Source of the DNA: JAVBRA01 sp031548435
GTDB lineage: Bacteria; Bacteroidota; Bacteroidia; Bacteroidales; Rikenellaceae
Direction: 5' to 3'
Length of the DNA: 64,000 nucleotides
NCBI GenBank assembly: GCA_031548435.1
Contig: JAVBRA010000010.1
Location: 1-64,000 of the forward strand
Positions 1-8,556 of this stretch are shown in pieces. Numbering within the stretch: the first letter of the stretch is position 1; every line of letters starts with the position of its first letter. Made by a program: the position numbers and the translations under genes. A model generated the notes under the pieces. The model ran no database searches and had not been told where the DNA came from. It saw only the letters and a list, made by a program, of their open reading frames with translations.

Positions 1-53
1 TTTTATAAACACCTTCTCTCTCGGAGACGTTCCCTTCGGGGATACTCCATGGT

Positions 54-85
54 TTTCGGGCCGGCCCTTACGGGCCGGCCCGAAA
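54..85. terminator. Perfect palindrome downstream of the SGNH hydrolase gene
   Basis: Two 14-base arms (54-67 and 72-85) are perfectly complementary around a 4-base loop. The arms are GC-rich with AAA/TTT at their outer ends, so the hairpin reads the same on both strands. It lies 45 bases past the stop of the minus-strand gene ending at 130 and probably terminates it. There is no separate U-run beyond the stem, so this is a likely rather than a certain terminator. Confidence 0.5.
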
Positions 86-129
86 CACATCCGCCAATCA
101 CTCGCCAGGCGTGTAGACACGACAAAGCA

Positions 130-1683
130 TCACGGCTGCCCGGAAGTTTCCTGCCCGTCGCGCGGCACAGCCATCGGGTAACGGGCCGAGAGGGTGTTGT
201 CGTCGAAACGGAGTTTTTCGAGCATAATGGCCTTGGTCAGTTCGCCGGCAATGAACCGCCCGCCGTTGTAGTTGATGTGGGTGTAGTCCTTGCCTCCCCA
301 GCCTTTGGCCACAAAGGTGCACATGGCGTTGTCGCCGCCCATGGCCCTGAACGTATTCCAGTAGGCGATGCCCGACTCCCGGGCGATCTCGCGCTGGGCG
401 GCCACCATGGCCTTGATGCCGGGCATGGTGACGTAATTGCCTCCCTGGTTCATGCACCGGTCGCCCACGCTCATCAGCAAAAAGCTGGCCTTGGGAAAGC
501 TCTCCTTGAGATGGTTCACCACCGCCACCATCGAATTTTTGTAGGCGGTGTAGCTGAGCGTGTTGGCTTCGGCCGTATTGAGCCCGAACTGGAGGACGAT
601 CAGGTCGTAGTTGGTCATGGCGTTGATCTGGCTGTTGACCTCCTGGTTCGAGTAGGCGAGCATGGTGCCGCTGTGGGCGCGCACCGAGAAGTTGTCGACC
701 TCCACTCCGCGCCTCTCTTCGAGGAACATGCCGTAAAGGGTGAACCCCTCGACGTTGGTGAAGCGGGCCTTGATGCGGGTGATGTCGCCGCGGACGATGA
801 GCTGCTGGATCTTGCCGTCGCTGCCGGGCACGAACGATTTCTCCTGCCCGTCGTTGAGGGTGATGCTGATGTTGGTCTGCCCCCGGTTCACGAACAGGAT
901 GCGCACCAGCGAAAAACGGTCGAGGTTCTTTGCCGCCACGCCCTTATACTCGACGGTAGCCCCTTCGCCGGGCACGTAGACGAAACCCGCCATCGGCAGG
1001 CTGGCGTTCACCTCGGCGCTGTTGCGCGAGCGCTTGAGGATGGAGCAGGTCGTCCAGTTGTCGCTGAAGGTATGCTTGACCGTTTTGCGGAAATTGGACA
1101 CCGGCGAAGTGACCGGCACGAACCCGACCCCGCCGCCGCCGAAAATCGCTTGCAGGCTCTCGCGCAGGTCGGCCGTAAGGATGTCGCCCTCGATGAACGA
1201 GTCGCCCAGCACGCCGACGCGCACCGGCCGCTTCAGTTTGTCGATGTTGGCCAGCGAGTTGAGGAAGTTGTAGAGCACGCGCCCGTCTTCCGAGAAGTCT
1301 TCGATCGGCTCCACGTCGCCCGGCCGCAGGGTGCGGTAGAGCGAGTCGGTGCCAAAAGCGGGCATGGTGGTGCTGTCTTCTTTATAAAGCTCCGTCTCCC
1401 AGGTCAGTTCGGGACTCGACGCAGGATTGTCGATGGTCAGCAGCGAGGGATCGCTCAGGCTGATCATCCGCTTGGGATCGTCATTCTCAGGTTCGGCGAT
1501 TTCGTCCTCTTGCACCGGCACCGTTTCTTTCACCGCAATGTCGCCGAGAATGTCGATCTCTTTGGTGGTGACGCCGCCGAAAGTAACCGAGGGCACCGCC
1601 GACAAACACAGCATCAGCGCAACCACCGCAAGCGAAAGCAGACACACCGACGACAAAAAATTCTTTCCTTCTCCTTGTTTCAT
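130..1683 (-). CDS. SGNH/GDSL-type hydrolase, exported or membrane-anchored
   Basis: The protein has 517 residues from the ATG at 1683; a GTG two codons upstream is possible. An N-terminal hydrophobic segment (about residues 10-32) suggests a signal anchor, followed by an acidic low-complexity linker to about residue 130. SGNH blocks are visible: G-D-S-F with nucleophile Ser162, a G-x-N block at Gly367-Asn369, and the D-x-x-H dyad Asp466/His469. A carbohydrate-binding-like insertion lies between blocks I and III. The fold fits an esterase or O-acetyl transfer/removal enzyme acting on envelope sugars. Large SGNH proteins of this type often partner MBOAT acyltransferases, and one is encoded 23 kb away (25198), but no operon link is seen. 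The substrate is unknown. The hydrolase class is secure; the role is inference. Confidence 0.8.
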   Translation of the reverse strand: MKQGEGKNFLSSVCLLSLAVVALMLCLSAVPSVTFGGVTTKEIDILGDIAVKETVPVQEDEIAEPENDDPKRMISLSDPSLLTIDNPASSPELTWETELYKEDSTTMPAFGTDSLYRTLRPGDVEPIEDFSEDGRVLYNFLNSLANIDKLKRPVRVGVLGDSFIEGDILTADLRESLQAIFGGGGVGFVPVTSPVSNFRKTVKHTFSDNWTTCSILKRSRNSAEVNASLPMAGFVYVPGEGATVEYKGVAAKNLDRFSLVRILFVNRGQTNISITLNDGQEKSFVPGSDGKIQQLIVRGDITRIKARFTNVEGFTLYGMFLEERRGVEVDNFSVRAHSGTMLAYSNQEVNSQINAMTNYDLIVLQFGLNTAEANTLSYTAYKNSMVAVVNHLKESFPKASFLLMSVGDRCMNQGGNYVTMPGIKAMVAAQREIARESGIAYWNTFRAMGGDNAMCTFVAKGWGGKDYTHINYNGGRFIAGELTKAIMLEKLRFDDNTLSARYPMAVPRDGQETSGQP

Positions 1684-1788
1684 AACCACACACCCGCAAG
1701 GTGATTTATTATCAGATACTTTATTGCGTTTATCGACATTCCCGTGTGAAAAAATCCACAGCGGTGCTCATCGGCAGAATTCAAAGAA

Positions 1789-2484
1789 TCATTCCTTTTT
1801 CCGGCACACCAGCGCAGCAAAAACGGAGTAGAGGATATACGCCGCCACGATAAACGGCACCGCGCCGATCCGCCACAGAGCCAACGCCACAGCGCCCAGC
1901 AACAGAAACCCATAGCGCACGCCGTTGCCCCGCAACCCGTACGACTTGAACTTGAGCGAGAACATGGGGATGTTGCACACCAGCAGCAGCGACATCACCA
2001 CGGCGAACGCCGCCACCGCCCATTCGCTGCGGCACAGGGCGTCGATCAACGGATTGGCCCCGCGGGCGAAGATGTATCCCACCGACACGATCATCAGGGC
2101 GTTGGCCGGAGTGGGCAAACCGATGAACGTGTCGTGCTGCCGGTCGTCGATGTTGAACCGGGCCAGCCGCAACGCCGAAAACAGCGCCACCGCAAAACAG
2201 ATCCAGCTGCCCGATATGGAGAATAGCACCGCCGCGGGAGTAAACCCGAAACTCACCACATCGGCCAGCGAATCGAGTTCCCTGCCCATGGGCGAGTACG
2301 CCTTGAGCAGCCGCGCAGCCAGTCCGTCGCAGAAGTCGAACACGGCAGCGGCCACCACCAGCCAGAAGGCAGCGGTGTAGTCGCCCTGCAGGGCCATCAC
2401 CGCCCCCGCCGACCCGGCCAGCAGGTTCATCAGGGTGATGGTGTTGGGGATCGAGTTCTTAATCGTTCTCAGGATGCGCTTCAT
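1789..2484 (-). CDS. pssA: CDP-diacylglycerol--serine O-phosphatidyltransferase
   Basis: This 231-residue integral membrane enzyme joins CDP-diacylglycerol and L-serine to give phosphatidylserine, the precursor of phosphatidylethanolamine. The full CDP-alcohol phosphatidyltransferase signature is present: Asp53-Gly54, Ala57-Arg58, Gly67, Asp71 and Asp75 with exact canonical spacing. About six to eight hydrophobic helices follow. The open frame extends to 2850, but the MKRILRTIKN start at 2484 matches family N-termini and the upstream extension is repeat-derived sequence. A TATCTTTG -7-like box lies at 2556-2563 (minus). The gene stands alone, about 100 bases upstream of the SGNH hydrolase gene on the same strand. 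Confidence 0.93.
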   Translation of the reverse strand: MKRILRTIKNSIPNTITLMNLLAGSAGAVMALQGDYTAAFWLVVAAAVFDFCDGLAARLLKAYSPMGRELDSLADVVSFGFTPAAVLFSISGSWICFAVALFSALRLARFNIDDRQHDTFIGLPTPANALMIVSVGYIFARGANPLIDALCRSEWAVAAFAVVMSLLLVCNIPMFSLKFKSYGLRGNGVRYGFLLLGAVALALWRIGAVPFIVAAYILYSVFAALVCRKKE

Positions 2485-2555
2485 GGCAACACGTCGTAGT
2501 TTTCGGGTGAAGGAGAGCCGACCGTCAAAAACGCCCTCCGGCACATTCGCCGCGT

Positions 2556-2563
2556 CAAAGATA
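2556..2563 (-). promoter_or_regulatory. -7 promoter box for pssA
   Basis: On the minus strand this reads TATCTTTG, matching the Bacteroidota -7 consensus TAnnTTTG, 72 bases upstream of the pssA start. No convincing TTTG -33 box sits at the usual spacing. The conserved end of cassette A abuts it on the upstream side. Confidence 0.45.
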
Positions 2564-2567
2564 CACA

Positions 2568-2843
2568 AAAATCCGGACGGCAGGTGTAAATGCTTGGAGA
2601 CAACGCACCGGGAAACCGAGCGCGCGGCCGTCGTTGCTGCTCGGGCTGACACTTTCGCTGGCGAAGCGCAGGAAGTACCCATTCGCCGCACTGCTGAGCG
2701 AGGCAGCCCAGTTGTACCCGACGCCGGAAACGAAGGCCATGTTCCCGGACGTAACGGAGCGGTAGCCCGAAGCCGGGAAGAAAATAAACACTCTCTTCTC
2801 TCATGCGGCACAGGGTCTCCGCCGCACCGCATTTCCATACCAG
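2568..2843 (-). pseudogene. 'FPVRCL' domain cassette A (Fibrobacter-succinogenes-major-type C-terminal fragment)
   Basis: On the minus strand, a frame of about 75 codons reads F-F-P-A-S-G ... W-A-A-S ... G-F-P-V-R-C-L-Q-A-F-T, the hallmark end of Fibrobacter succinogenes major paralogous (FISUMP-like) domains. There is no signal peptide or N-terminal domain, and an in-frame stop precedes the F-F-P-A-S-G block. The K-C-G-x-A...C-R-M block that precedes it in cassette C is here in another frame, so this copy is frameshifted. The outer edges (about 2568-2617 and 2765-2843) are nearly identical to cassette B, while the core between them differs strongly. It is probably a pseudogene fragment or silent cassette. 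Confidence 0.6.
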
Positions 2844-2949
2844 GGGGCACAGGTCGTTTGTCGTCGGGAACCGCTTTTCTCTCACAGCATACAACGTGGA
2901 TCGAGTATTCCTGACAATAAAGGCATCTGTGATACCGATACCCAAAATG

Positions 2950-3045
2950 CCTCTGACATCCTGGGGAGTGCTGAATTTACAAGGCGCACTCCTGTGGGTG
3001 CATGACCCGACAGGACTCCGGCCCCTATCCGCCGCCCGGAAACAC
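2950..3045 (-). repeat. Upstream block of cassette A, shared with the locus at 52.4 kb
   Basis: Read on the minus strand, this stretch resembles 52398-52485 on the plus strand. Common elements include GGCCGGAGT, CGGGTCA, GTGCGCC and GTAAATTCAGC in the same order and spacing. Either translation gives a decayed peptide ending like a V-R-x-V-N domain terminus. It shows that the repeated unit is longer than the short F-P-V-R-C-L frame and that the copies 50 kb apart share ancestry. No intact gene is seen here. Confidence 0.45.
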
Positions 3046-3054
3046 AAATTTAAG

Positions 3055-3331
3055 AAAAATCCGGACGACAGGTGTAAATGCTTGGAGACAACGCACCGGG
3101 AAACCGCCCGCACGGTTGCTGCCGTTGCTCGGGAAGACACCTGTGCTGGTGAAGTACAGGGTATACCCACCCGTCGAATCGCTGAGCGAGGCAGACCAGT
3201 AGAACCCGAAGCCGGAAACGTAGTTCATGCCTCCGGTGGTGTATTCGCGCCGGCCCGAAGCCGGGAAGAAAATAAGCACTCTCTTCTCTCATGCGGCACA
3301 GGGTTTCCGCCGCACCGCATTTCCATACCAG
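3055..3331 (-). pseudogene. 'FPVRCL' domain cassette B
   Basis: This is the second minus-strand copy. Its frame runs F-F-P-A-S-G ... Y-W-S-A-S-L-S-D ... G-G-F-P-V-R-C-L-Q-A-F-T and aligns with cassette A and cassette C (52.5 kb) without gaps across about 56 residues. The 79-base block at 3253-3331 matches 2765-2843 at 77 of 79 positions, and the opposite edge (3055-3105) is also almost identical, while the central ~150 bases have diverged. As in cassette A, the upstream K-C-G...C-R-M block is out of frame and a stop lies before the core. There is no export signal. Expression is doubtful. Confidence 0.6.
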
Positions 3332-3420
3332 AATGCCAAAAATACATTTCAAACAAGCATGCGACTCAAAACCGGAACAGAACCATTTCCGGCATCGCCC
3401 GGAACACCCTTGAAATTTAA

Positions 3421-3514
3421 TCTCTAAGGGTTAAATTCCCCTCCGCTTGTGGCAAGAAAGCGAGAAACTATTCTTGATGATACCCCGATCGCAAGCGGAG
3501 GGGAGATTCATTTT
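3421..3514 (-). repeat. ~90-bp interspersed repeat, copy 1
   Basis: On the minus strand this matches the elements at 12850-12935 and 52775-52870: AATGAAYCTCCCC, a CGCAAGCGG-like segment, ATCATCAAGAATAG, a second GCAAGCGG-like segment, GGGGAATTTAACCC and TTAGAGA. The outer CCCCTCCGC/GCGGAGGGG arms are inverted repeats, so the element can fold as a cruciform or hairpin. This copy lies immediately downstream of galK (stop at 3556), on the galK strand. Confidence 0.7.
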
Positions 3515-3555
3515 ATGAAGCAATCCGGCCTCCATCAGAAACCGGGGCCGACAGA

Positions 3556-4701
3556 CTATATCCGGTGCGCCCCCTGCCCGATCACCACGTCGATCACGCG
3601 CGGCTCGACCCCGAAACGGTGACTGAACCGGTCGACCGCATCGGCGATGTAGGCGTCGTGCGCATCGGCCTTCACCAGATTGATGGTGCAGCCGCCGAAA
3701 CCGCCGCCCATCATGCGGGCGCCCAGCACTCCCGGCGTTTTGCGCCCGATGTCGGCCAGAAAATCGAGTTCGTCGCAACTCACCTCGTACCACTTGCTGA
3801 GCCCCTCGTGCGAACCGAACATTTTCTCTCCGAACAACTGGTAATCGCTGTGTTTCAGTGCTTCGCAGGCATCCATCAGACGCTGGTTCTCGTTGATGAC
3901 GTAGCTGCAACGGCGGTAGACCACCTCGTCCATCTCGCCCTTGTAACGTTCGAGCATATCGGCCGTCACATCGCGCAACGACTCCACGCGCGTCACATGT
4001 TTTCTGATCACCTCCACCCCGGTTTCGCACTGCGACCGGCGCACGTTGTACTCGGACGAGGCCAACGAATGCTTCACCTTCGTGTCGATCAGCACCACGC
4101 GGCACCCGGCCGGGCTGAACGGCACCAGCTCGTAGTCGAGCGAGCGGCAGTCGAGTTTGATGAGCTTGCCCTTTTCGCCGAACAGCGAGGCGAATTGATC
4201 CATGATGCCGCAACGCACACCCACATAGTTGTGCTCGCTCATCTGCCCGGCCTTGGCCAGGTCAAAACGCGTGAGGCCCAGGTTGAACACCGTATTGAGC
4301 CCGAAGCCGATGACGCTCTCCAGCGCCGCCGACGACGACAGCCCGGCGCCCAACGGCACGTCGCCGCCGAAGGCGCAGTCGAACCCGCCGACCGTTTTGC
4401 CCAGTTTGATGATCTCCGACGCCACGCCGTAGATATACTTGGCCCAATGCTTGTCGGGATTGTTGTTCGGGGCCAGCGCAAACTCCGCCTTGTCGGCGTA
4501 GTCGACCGAGTAGACGCGGCAGGTATCGGTGCCGTTGGGGGCGATCATGGCATACATCGCCTTGTCGATGGCCCCGGGCAGCACGAAACCCAGATTGTAG
4601 TCGGTGTGTTCGCCGATCAGGTTCACTCGGCCCGGCGAGGCGAACAGCACGCCGTCGCCCCCGAAATTGGCCTTGAAGGCCTCGCTTATTTTCGCTTTCA
4701 T
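3556..4701 (-). CDS. galK: Galactokinase
   Basis: The enzyme phosphorylates alpha-D-galactose to galactose-1-phosphate with ATP, the first committed Leloir step. It has 381 residues, the usual family length. All three GHMP-kinase motifs are present: the galactose signature G-R-V-N-L-I-G-E-H-T-D-Y (residues 24-35), the glycine/serine-rich phosphate loop L-G-A-G-L-S-S-S-A-A (117-126) and the C-terminal G-G-G-F-G-G (332-337). Asp168 in G-I-M-D-Q-F is the expected catalytic base. The open frame extends to 4755, but the MKAKISEAF start at 4701 fits the family. truA lies just upstream and both probably share the promoter at 5540-5570. No other gal gene is nearby. Confidence 0.95.
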   Translation of the reverse strand: MKAKISEAFKANFGGDGVLFASPGRVNLIGEHTDYNLGFVLPGAIDKAMYAMIAPNGTDTCRVYSVDYADKAEFALAPNNNPDKHWAKYIYGVASEIIKLGKTVGGFDCAFGGDVPLGAGLSSSAALESVIGFGLNTVFNLGLTRFDLAKAGQMSEHNYVGVRCGIMDQFASLFGEKGKLIKLDCRSLDYELVPFSPAGCRVVLIDTKVKHSLASSEYNVRRSQCETGVEVIRKHVTRVESLRDVTADMLERYKGEMDEVVYRRCSYVINENQRLMDACEALKHSDYQLFGEKMFGSHEGLSKWYEVSCDELDFLADIGRKTPGVLGARMMGGGFGGCTINLVKADAHDAYIADAVDRFSHRFGVEPRVIDVVIGQGAHRI

Positions 4702-4755
4702 AGTATGTTGATAGATTTTATTTTTCCATTCCGGTTGTTTTTGTCCGTCCCGCAT

Positions 4756-5505
4756 TCACAGAAACACCTCGTCGCGGTATTCCACATCGGTCAGGAAAAG
4801 CCCCTGCGGATAGGCCGATCCCGATGCCGCCCCCCGGTCGCGCGCCTCGATGATCGCAGCAAAGCCGCCGACGGTGATCTTTCCGCGCCCCACATCAACC
4901 ATCGTGCCCACCAGCGCCCGCACCATGTTCCTCAAGAATCGGTCGGCCCGGACGGTAAACACCAGCTTGTTCCCCGCCCGTTCCCATCCCGCCGAGAACA
5001 CCTTGCAGATGTTGGTCTTGTTGTCGGAATGGAGCCTGCAAAAACTCGTAAAATCGCTCGTCTCAGGTAATAACGCCGCCGCACGGTTCATCGCCTCCAC
5101 ATCCAGCGGCACGGTCACCTTCCACGCCCTGTCGGCCGCAAAGGGATCTTTTTCGGTGGTAATGTAATATTTATACTCGCGCGACACGGCGTCGAAACGG
5201 GCGTTGGCATGGGGCTTCACCCGCCGCACCCGGCTCACTGCAATGTCGTCGGGCAGCATGCAGTTGAGATGGAATAAAAAGTCCTTCTCATTGGCGATCG
5301 GTTCCGCCGCATCGAAATGCGCCACATATCGGGCCGCATGCACTCCGGTGTCGGTGCGTCCGGCTCCCACGACACCCACGGCCTGTTTCAGCAGGGCCGA
5401 CATGGCCCGTTGCAACGTCTCCTGCACCGTGGGGGCGTTGGGTTGCATCTGCCAGCCGTTGTAGGCCGTGCCGTTGTATGACAGGGTTAAGAAATATCGC
5501 TGCAT
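4756..5505 (-). CDS. truA: tRNA pseudouridine(38-40) synthase
   Basis: TruA converts uridines 38-40 of the tRNA anticodon arm to pseudouridine. The 249-residue protein carries the invariant G-R-T-D-T-G-V-H-A motif (residues 49-57) with catalytic Asp52, and the RNA-binding F-H-L-N/M-L-P segment further on. The start chosen is MQRYFLTLSYNG at 5505, which matches family N-termini; a start six codons upstream is in frame but less likely. The gene is transcribed toward galK, with about 55 bases between them, from a strong promoter at 5540-5570 that is back-to-back with the thioesterase promoter. Confidence 0.95.
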   Translation of the reverse strand: MQRYFLTLSYNGTAYNGWQMQPNAPTVQETLQRAMSALLKQAVGVVGAGRTDTGVHAARYVAHFDAAEPIANEKDFLFHLNCMLPDDIAVSRVRRVKPHANARFDAVSREYKYYITTEKDPFAADRAWKVTVPLDVEAMNRAAALLPETSDFTSFCRLHSDNKTNICKVFSAGWERAGNKLVFTVRADRFLRNMVRALVGTMVDVGRGKITVGGFAAIIEARDRGAASGSAYPQGLFLTDVEYRDEVFL

Positions 5506-5539
5506 CCCGCCGGTTTCATTCAAATTCCCAATAGGAGAA

Positions 5540-5570
5540 CAAAGGTAATTTTATTTCGGGTTCCGTCAAA
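5540..5570 (-). promoter_or_regulatory. Promoter of truA-galK
   Basis: On the minus strand, TTTG (5567-5570), a 19-base spacer and TACCTTTG (5540-5547) form an exact match to the Bacteroidota sigma-ABfr -33/-7 consensus, 35 bases upstream of the truA start. It is divergent from the promoter at 5574-5603, and the two -33 boxes are only three bases apart. Confidence 0.8.
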
Positions 5571-5573
5571 ATG

Positions 5574-5603
5574 TTGCTGCGGCAGGTTTTTTGATTATCT
5601 TTG
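5574..5603 (+). promoter_or_regulatory. Promoter of the thioesterase-dipeptidase genes
   Basis: TTG at 5574-5576, a 19-base spacer and TATCTTTG at 5596-5603 match the Bacteroidota consensus, 26 bases upstream of the ATG at 5629. It is paired divergently with the truA promoter. Confidence 0.75.
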
Positions 5604-5628
5604 AAAAACATTATACCAAGAATCGACG

Positions 5629-6033
5629 ATGGTCTCGAACGAAATCCAGGTTCGCGTCCGCTATCCCGAAACCGACCGCATGGGCTTCCTCTACCACGCC
5701 CACTACGTGGTTTACTTCGATATGGCGCGCACCGAACTGATGCGCAAATACGGCGTGCAATACAAGCAAATGGAGGATCTCGGCGTGCCGATGCCGGTAA
5801 TCGACATGAGGATCGAATACCACAAACCGGCCACCTACGACCAGGTGCTGACGGTCAGGGCATCCATCCGGGAACTGCCCGGGGTCAGCGTCCGTTTCGA
5901 CTACGAAGTATTCAACGAGGCGGACGAACTGCTCACCACCGCCTACACCGTGCTGGCCTTCATGAACGCCTCTTCGGGCAGAGCGTGCCGCCCGCCCGCC
6001 TACCTGATGGACGCCATCAGGGGGCACTTTTAA
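5629..6033 (+). CDS. YbgC-family acyl-CoA thioesterase (hotdog fold)
   Basis: This 134-residue single hotdog-domain protein is predicted to hydrolyse acyl-CoA or acyl-ACP thioesters in the cytoplasm. The family active-site segment is clear: Y-P-E-T-D-R-M-G-F-L-Y-H-A-H-Y with Asp16 as the likely catalytic acid, followed by V-Y-F-D-M-A-R. Length and motif fit the YbgC/4-hydroxybenzoyl-CoA thioesterase family; the natural substrate cannot be read from sequence. A second, distinct hotdog protein is encoded at 26772. An M20 peptidase gene follows after 114 bases on the same strand. Confidence 0.88.
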   Translation: MVSNEIQVRVRYPETDRMGFLYHAHYVVYFDMARTELMRKYGVQYKQMEDLGVPMPVIDMRIEYHKPATYDQVLTVRASIRELPGVSVRFDYEVFNEADELLTTAYTVLAFMNASSGRACRPPAYLMDAIRGHF

Positions 6034-6147
6034 CACCCGCAGGACAACCCGACATTCCCGCCTGGAAAGAAGCGAGCCGCCTCTGTCTTCAAGGAATGCA
6101 CCCGCCCCTGAAACTCCGGACAACCATAAAAACACAACCGCAATAGC

Positions 6148-7515
6148 ATGAAAAAAGCCCAAGACTACAACCAGGCCAACCGCGAACGCTATCTCGACGA
6201 ACTGTTCGAGATATTGCGCATCCCGTCCATCAGCGCCCAGTCCGAGCACAGGGGCGACATGGAACGATGCGCCGAAGCCATCAAAACCGCCCTGCTCAGG
6301 GCCGGGGCCGATCGCGCCGAAGTGATGCCCACCACGGCCAACCCGGTGGTGTATGGCGAGAAGATCGTCGATCCGGCGGCCCGCACCGTGCTCGTTTACG
6401 GCCACTACGACGTGATGCCGGCCGAGCCGCTGGAACTATGGAAAAGCGATCCGTTCGAACCCGAGATCCGCGACGGGAAGATCTACGCACGCGGCGCCGA
6501 CGACGACAAGGGACAACTGTTCATGCACGTCAAGGCGTTCGAGGCGATGGCGGCCACCGGCACGCTGCCCTGCAACGTCAAGTTTCTGATCGAGGGCGGC
6601 GAGGAGGTCGGTTCACCGGGGCTGGGCCTGTGGTGCGAACAAAACAAGGAGTTGCTCAAAGCCGACGTGATCCTGGTGTCGGACACCAACATGGTGTCGT
6701 GGCAGCAACCATCCATCACCGTGGGGCTGCGCGGCATCGCGTACATGGAGGTGGAGGTGACGGGGCCGTGCCGCGACCTTCACTCGGGCCATTACGGCGG
6801 AGCGGTGCGTAATCCCCTCAACGCCCTGGCCGCCATGATCGACTCCCTGATCGACGACGAGGGCCGCGTGGCCGTGCCCGGGTTCTACGACAAGGTAAAG
6901 GTCTACTCCGAGGCCGAGCGCGCCGAATACGGCAAACTTCCGTTCGACATGGACGAATACAAACACGCACTCGACATCGACGCCGTGGCGGGCGAAGAGG
7001 GCTTCACCACCATGGAACGCACCGGCCTGCGTCCCGCGCTGGACGTCAACGGCATCTGGGGCGGTTACACGGGCGAGGGCACCAAGACCATCATCCCGTC
7101 GAAAGGGTACGCCAAAATTTCGATGCGCCTGGTACCCCATCAGGACAGCAATCAGATCGCGCAGCTGTTCGAGAAGCACTTCCGCAGCATCGCCCCCGAG
7201 GGCGTCCGGGTCAAGGTGCGCGCCCTGCATGGCGGCAGCCCCTACGTCACTCCCACCGACCACCCGGCCTACGCCGCCGCCCGGGCAGCCATGGAAGAGG
7301 GGTTGGGACGCCGTCCGTTGCCGTTTTACTCGGGCGGCAGCATCCCGGTCATCAGCACGTTCGAGCAGGTGCTGGGCATCAAAACCGTGCTCATGGGCTT
7401 CGGGCTGGAAGAAGACGCCATCCACTCTCCCAACGAGAGCTTCGCCCTCGAATGTTTCCACGCCGGCATCGACACGATTCCGTTATTTTACAAATACTTT
7501 ACCCAAGCCAGGTAG
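6148..7515 (+). CDS. M20-family dipeptidase (zinc metallopeptidase)
   Basis: The 455-residue cytoplasmic protein resembles carnosinase/CNDP-like M20 dipeptidases. Metal-binding motifs are visible: G-H-Y-D-V (His86, Asp88), G-A-D-D-D-K-G (bridging Asp near 119) and E-G-G-E-E-V-G-S (catalytic Glu152, metal Glu153). A dimerisation-type insertion with D-L-H-S-G-H-Y-G-G follows, then the C-terminal catalytic half with the final metal His in the D-A-I-H-S-P-N-E segment. It likely releases amino acids from di- or short peptides. No signal peptide is seen. The next gene starts six bases after the stop, so it may be co-transcribed. Confidence 0.9.
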   Translation: MKKAQDYNQANRERYLDELFEILRIPSISAQSEHRGDMERCAEAIKTALLRAGADRAEVMPTTANPVVYGEKIVDPAARTVLVYGHYDVMPAEPLELWKSDPFEPEIRDGKIYARGADDDKGQLFMHVKAFEAMAATGTLPCNVKFLIEGGEEVGSPGLGLWCEQNKELLKADVILVSDTNMVSWQQPSITVGLRGIAYMEVEVTGPCRDLHSGHYGGAVRNPLNALAAMIDSLIDDEGRVAVPGFYDKVKVYSEAERAEYGKLPFDMDEYKHALDIDAVAGEEGFTTMERTGLRPALDVNGIWGGYTGEGTKTIIPSKGYAKISMRLVPHQDSNQIAQLFEKHFRSIAPEGVRVKVRALHGGSPYVTPTDHPAYAAARAAMEEGLGRRPLPFYSGGSIPVISTFEQVLGIKTVLMGFGLEEDAIHSPNESFALECFHAGIDTIPLFYKYFTQAR

Positions 7516-7521
7516 GTTATC

Positions 7522-8448
7522 ATGAAGAAAATCCTTCTCACCGCCGCAGCGGTTTTAGTCGCCGTCAGCGCATCAGCCCAGACATCGATCGGATTGAGGT
7601 CGTTGCAAAACCTGGGGATGCAATCCAAAAACAAGCAACGGGAAGCAGCCTTGAAATGGGAACAGTTCGCAAAAGAGAATCCCGAAACGGCCGACACCGT
7701 GTTCCACAACGACCCCGGTTTCTACACCTATTATGTCCGCTACAAACGGAACATCGCCAACTACAACTCCAACGCCGACTGGGCGTTTTTGCAGCAGCGA
7801 TCGGACGCGATGCACCTGATCGAGGATAAATACAATAAAAAGGTCGAAAGAAACGCGCGTCTGGCCAACGCCCGGGTCAACTGGGGGCTCCGGGCCGGGC
7901 TCAACTACACCATGGTGTCGGACGACCAGTTTCCGTACATGACCATCAAACACGACATCTCGCCCCAGTTGGGGTTCCATTTCGGGGTCACCACCAAGAT
8001 AAAGATCGTGAACCACCTCTACGCGGCTCCCGAGCTGCTCTACACCAACGCGGGGTTCCACCTGAAGGAGAATCTCGGAAACGCAGGAATGGGGATATCG
8101 CCTCGCGCGGCCGTATCGAAATTCCACACCCTTTCAATGCCGGTGTTGGTGGGCGGGCAGTTCGGCCGCTTCCGTGTCTATGCCGGCCCCGAGGTGGTTC
8201 TGCTCTCGGCCAACAAGATCACGACCCAGACCATGGGGGGAAGCTCGGGCCTGTATTGGGAGACGCCGGCACTGAAATACATGGGGGGCATCGGACTGGA
8301 TATCGACCGCCAGGTGAGCCTCGACCTCCGCGCTTCAGGATTTTTCGGCGAGTCGACCATCACGGCCAGATACCCCGGCCGCGAATCTATGGGCACCCAG
8401 CAAGATAAGCTGTACTACTTTTATTTCAACGTGGGGATGTTTTTCTGA
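7522..8448 (+). CDS. Outer-membrane beta-barrel protein (porin-family/PorT-like)
   Basis: The protein has 308 residues with a clear signal peptide (about residues 1-19, ending S-A-S-A-Q). A hydrophilic segment with several charged helices (about 35-115) precedes a C-terminal half of alternating beta strands starting at W-G-L-R-A-G-L-N, typical of the outer-membrane beta-barrel (OMP_b-brl) family. The last residue is Phe (Y-F-N-V-G-M-F-F), as expected for Bam recognition. The gene follows the M20 peptidase by six bases. Function beyond outer-membrane location is unknown. Confidence 0.72.
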   Translation: MKKILLTAAAVLVAVSASAQTSIGLRSLQNLGMQSKNKQREAALKWEQFAKENPETADTVFHNDPGFYTYYVRYKRNIANYNSNADWAFLQQRSDAMHLIEDKYNKKVERNARLANARVNWGLRAGLNYTMVSDDQFPYMTIKHDISPQLGFHFGVTTKIKIVNHLYAAPELLYTNAGFHLKENLGNAGMGISPRAAVSKFHTLSMPVLVGGQFGRFRVYAGPEVVLLSANKITTQTMGGSSGLYWETPALKYMGGIGLDIDRQVSLDLRASGFFGESTITARYPGRESMGTQQDKLYYFYFNVGMFF

Positions 8449-8556
8449 CAACCCGGACACACTGCAAAAATGAAGCCTTCGGGGACCTTCTTGCGTTTCA
8501 GCCGCCTGGAATGTATCACTCCCGTAAATATTGCATCACAAAAAAAAGACGAATAT

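Noticed and set aside
49..1704. Long plus-strand frame of 551 codons opposite the SGNH hydrolase
   Set aside because: It is the antisense shadow of a GC-rich gene: His/Val/Gly/Asp-rich composition, no domains, while the minus strand has SGNH motifs and a signal anchor.
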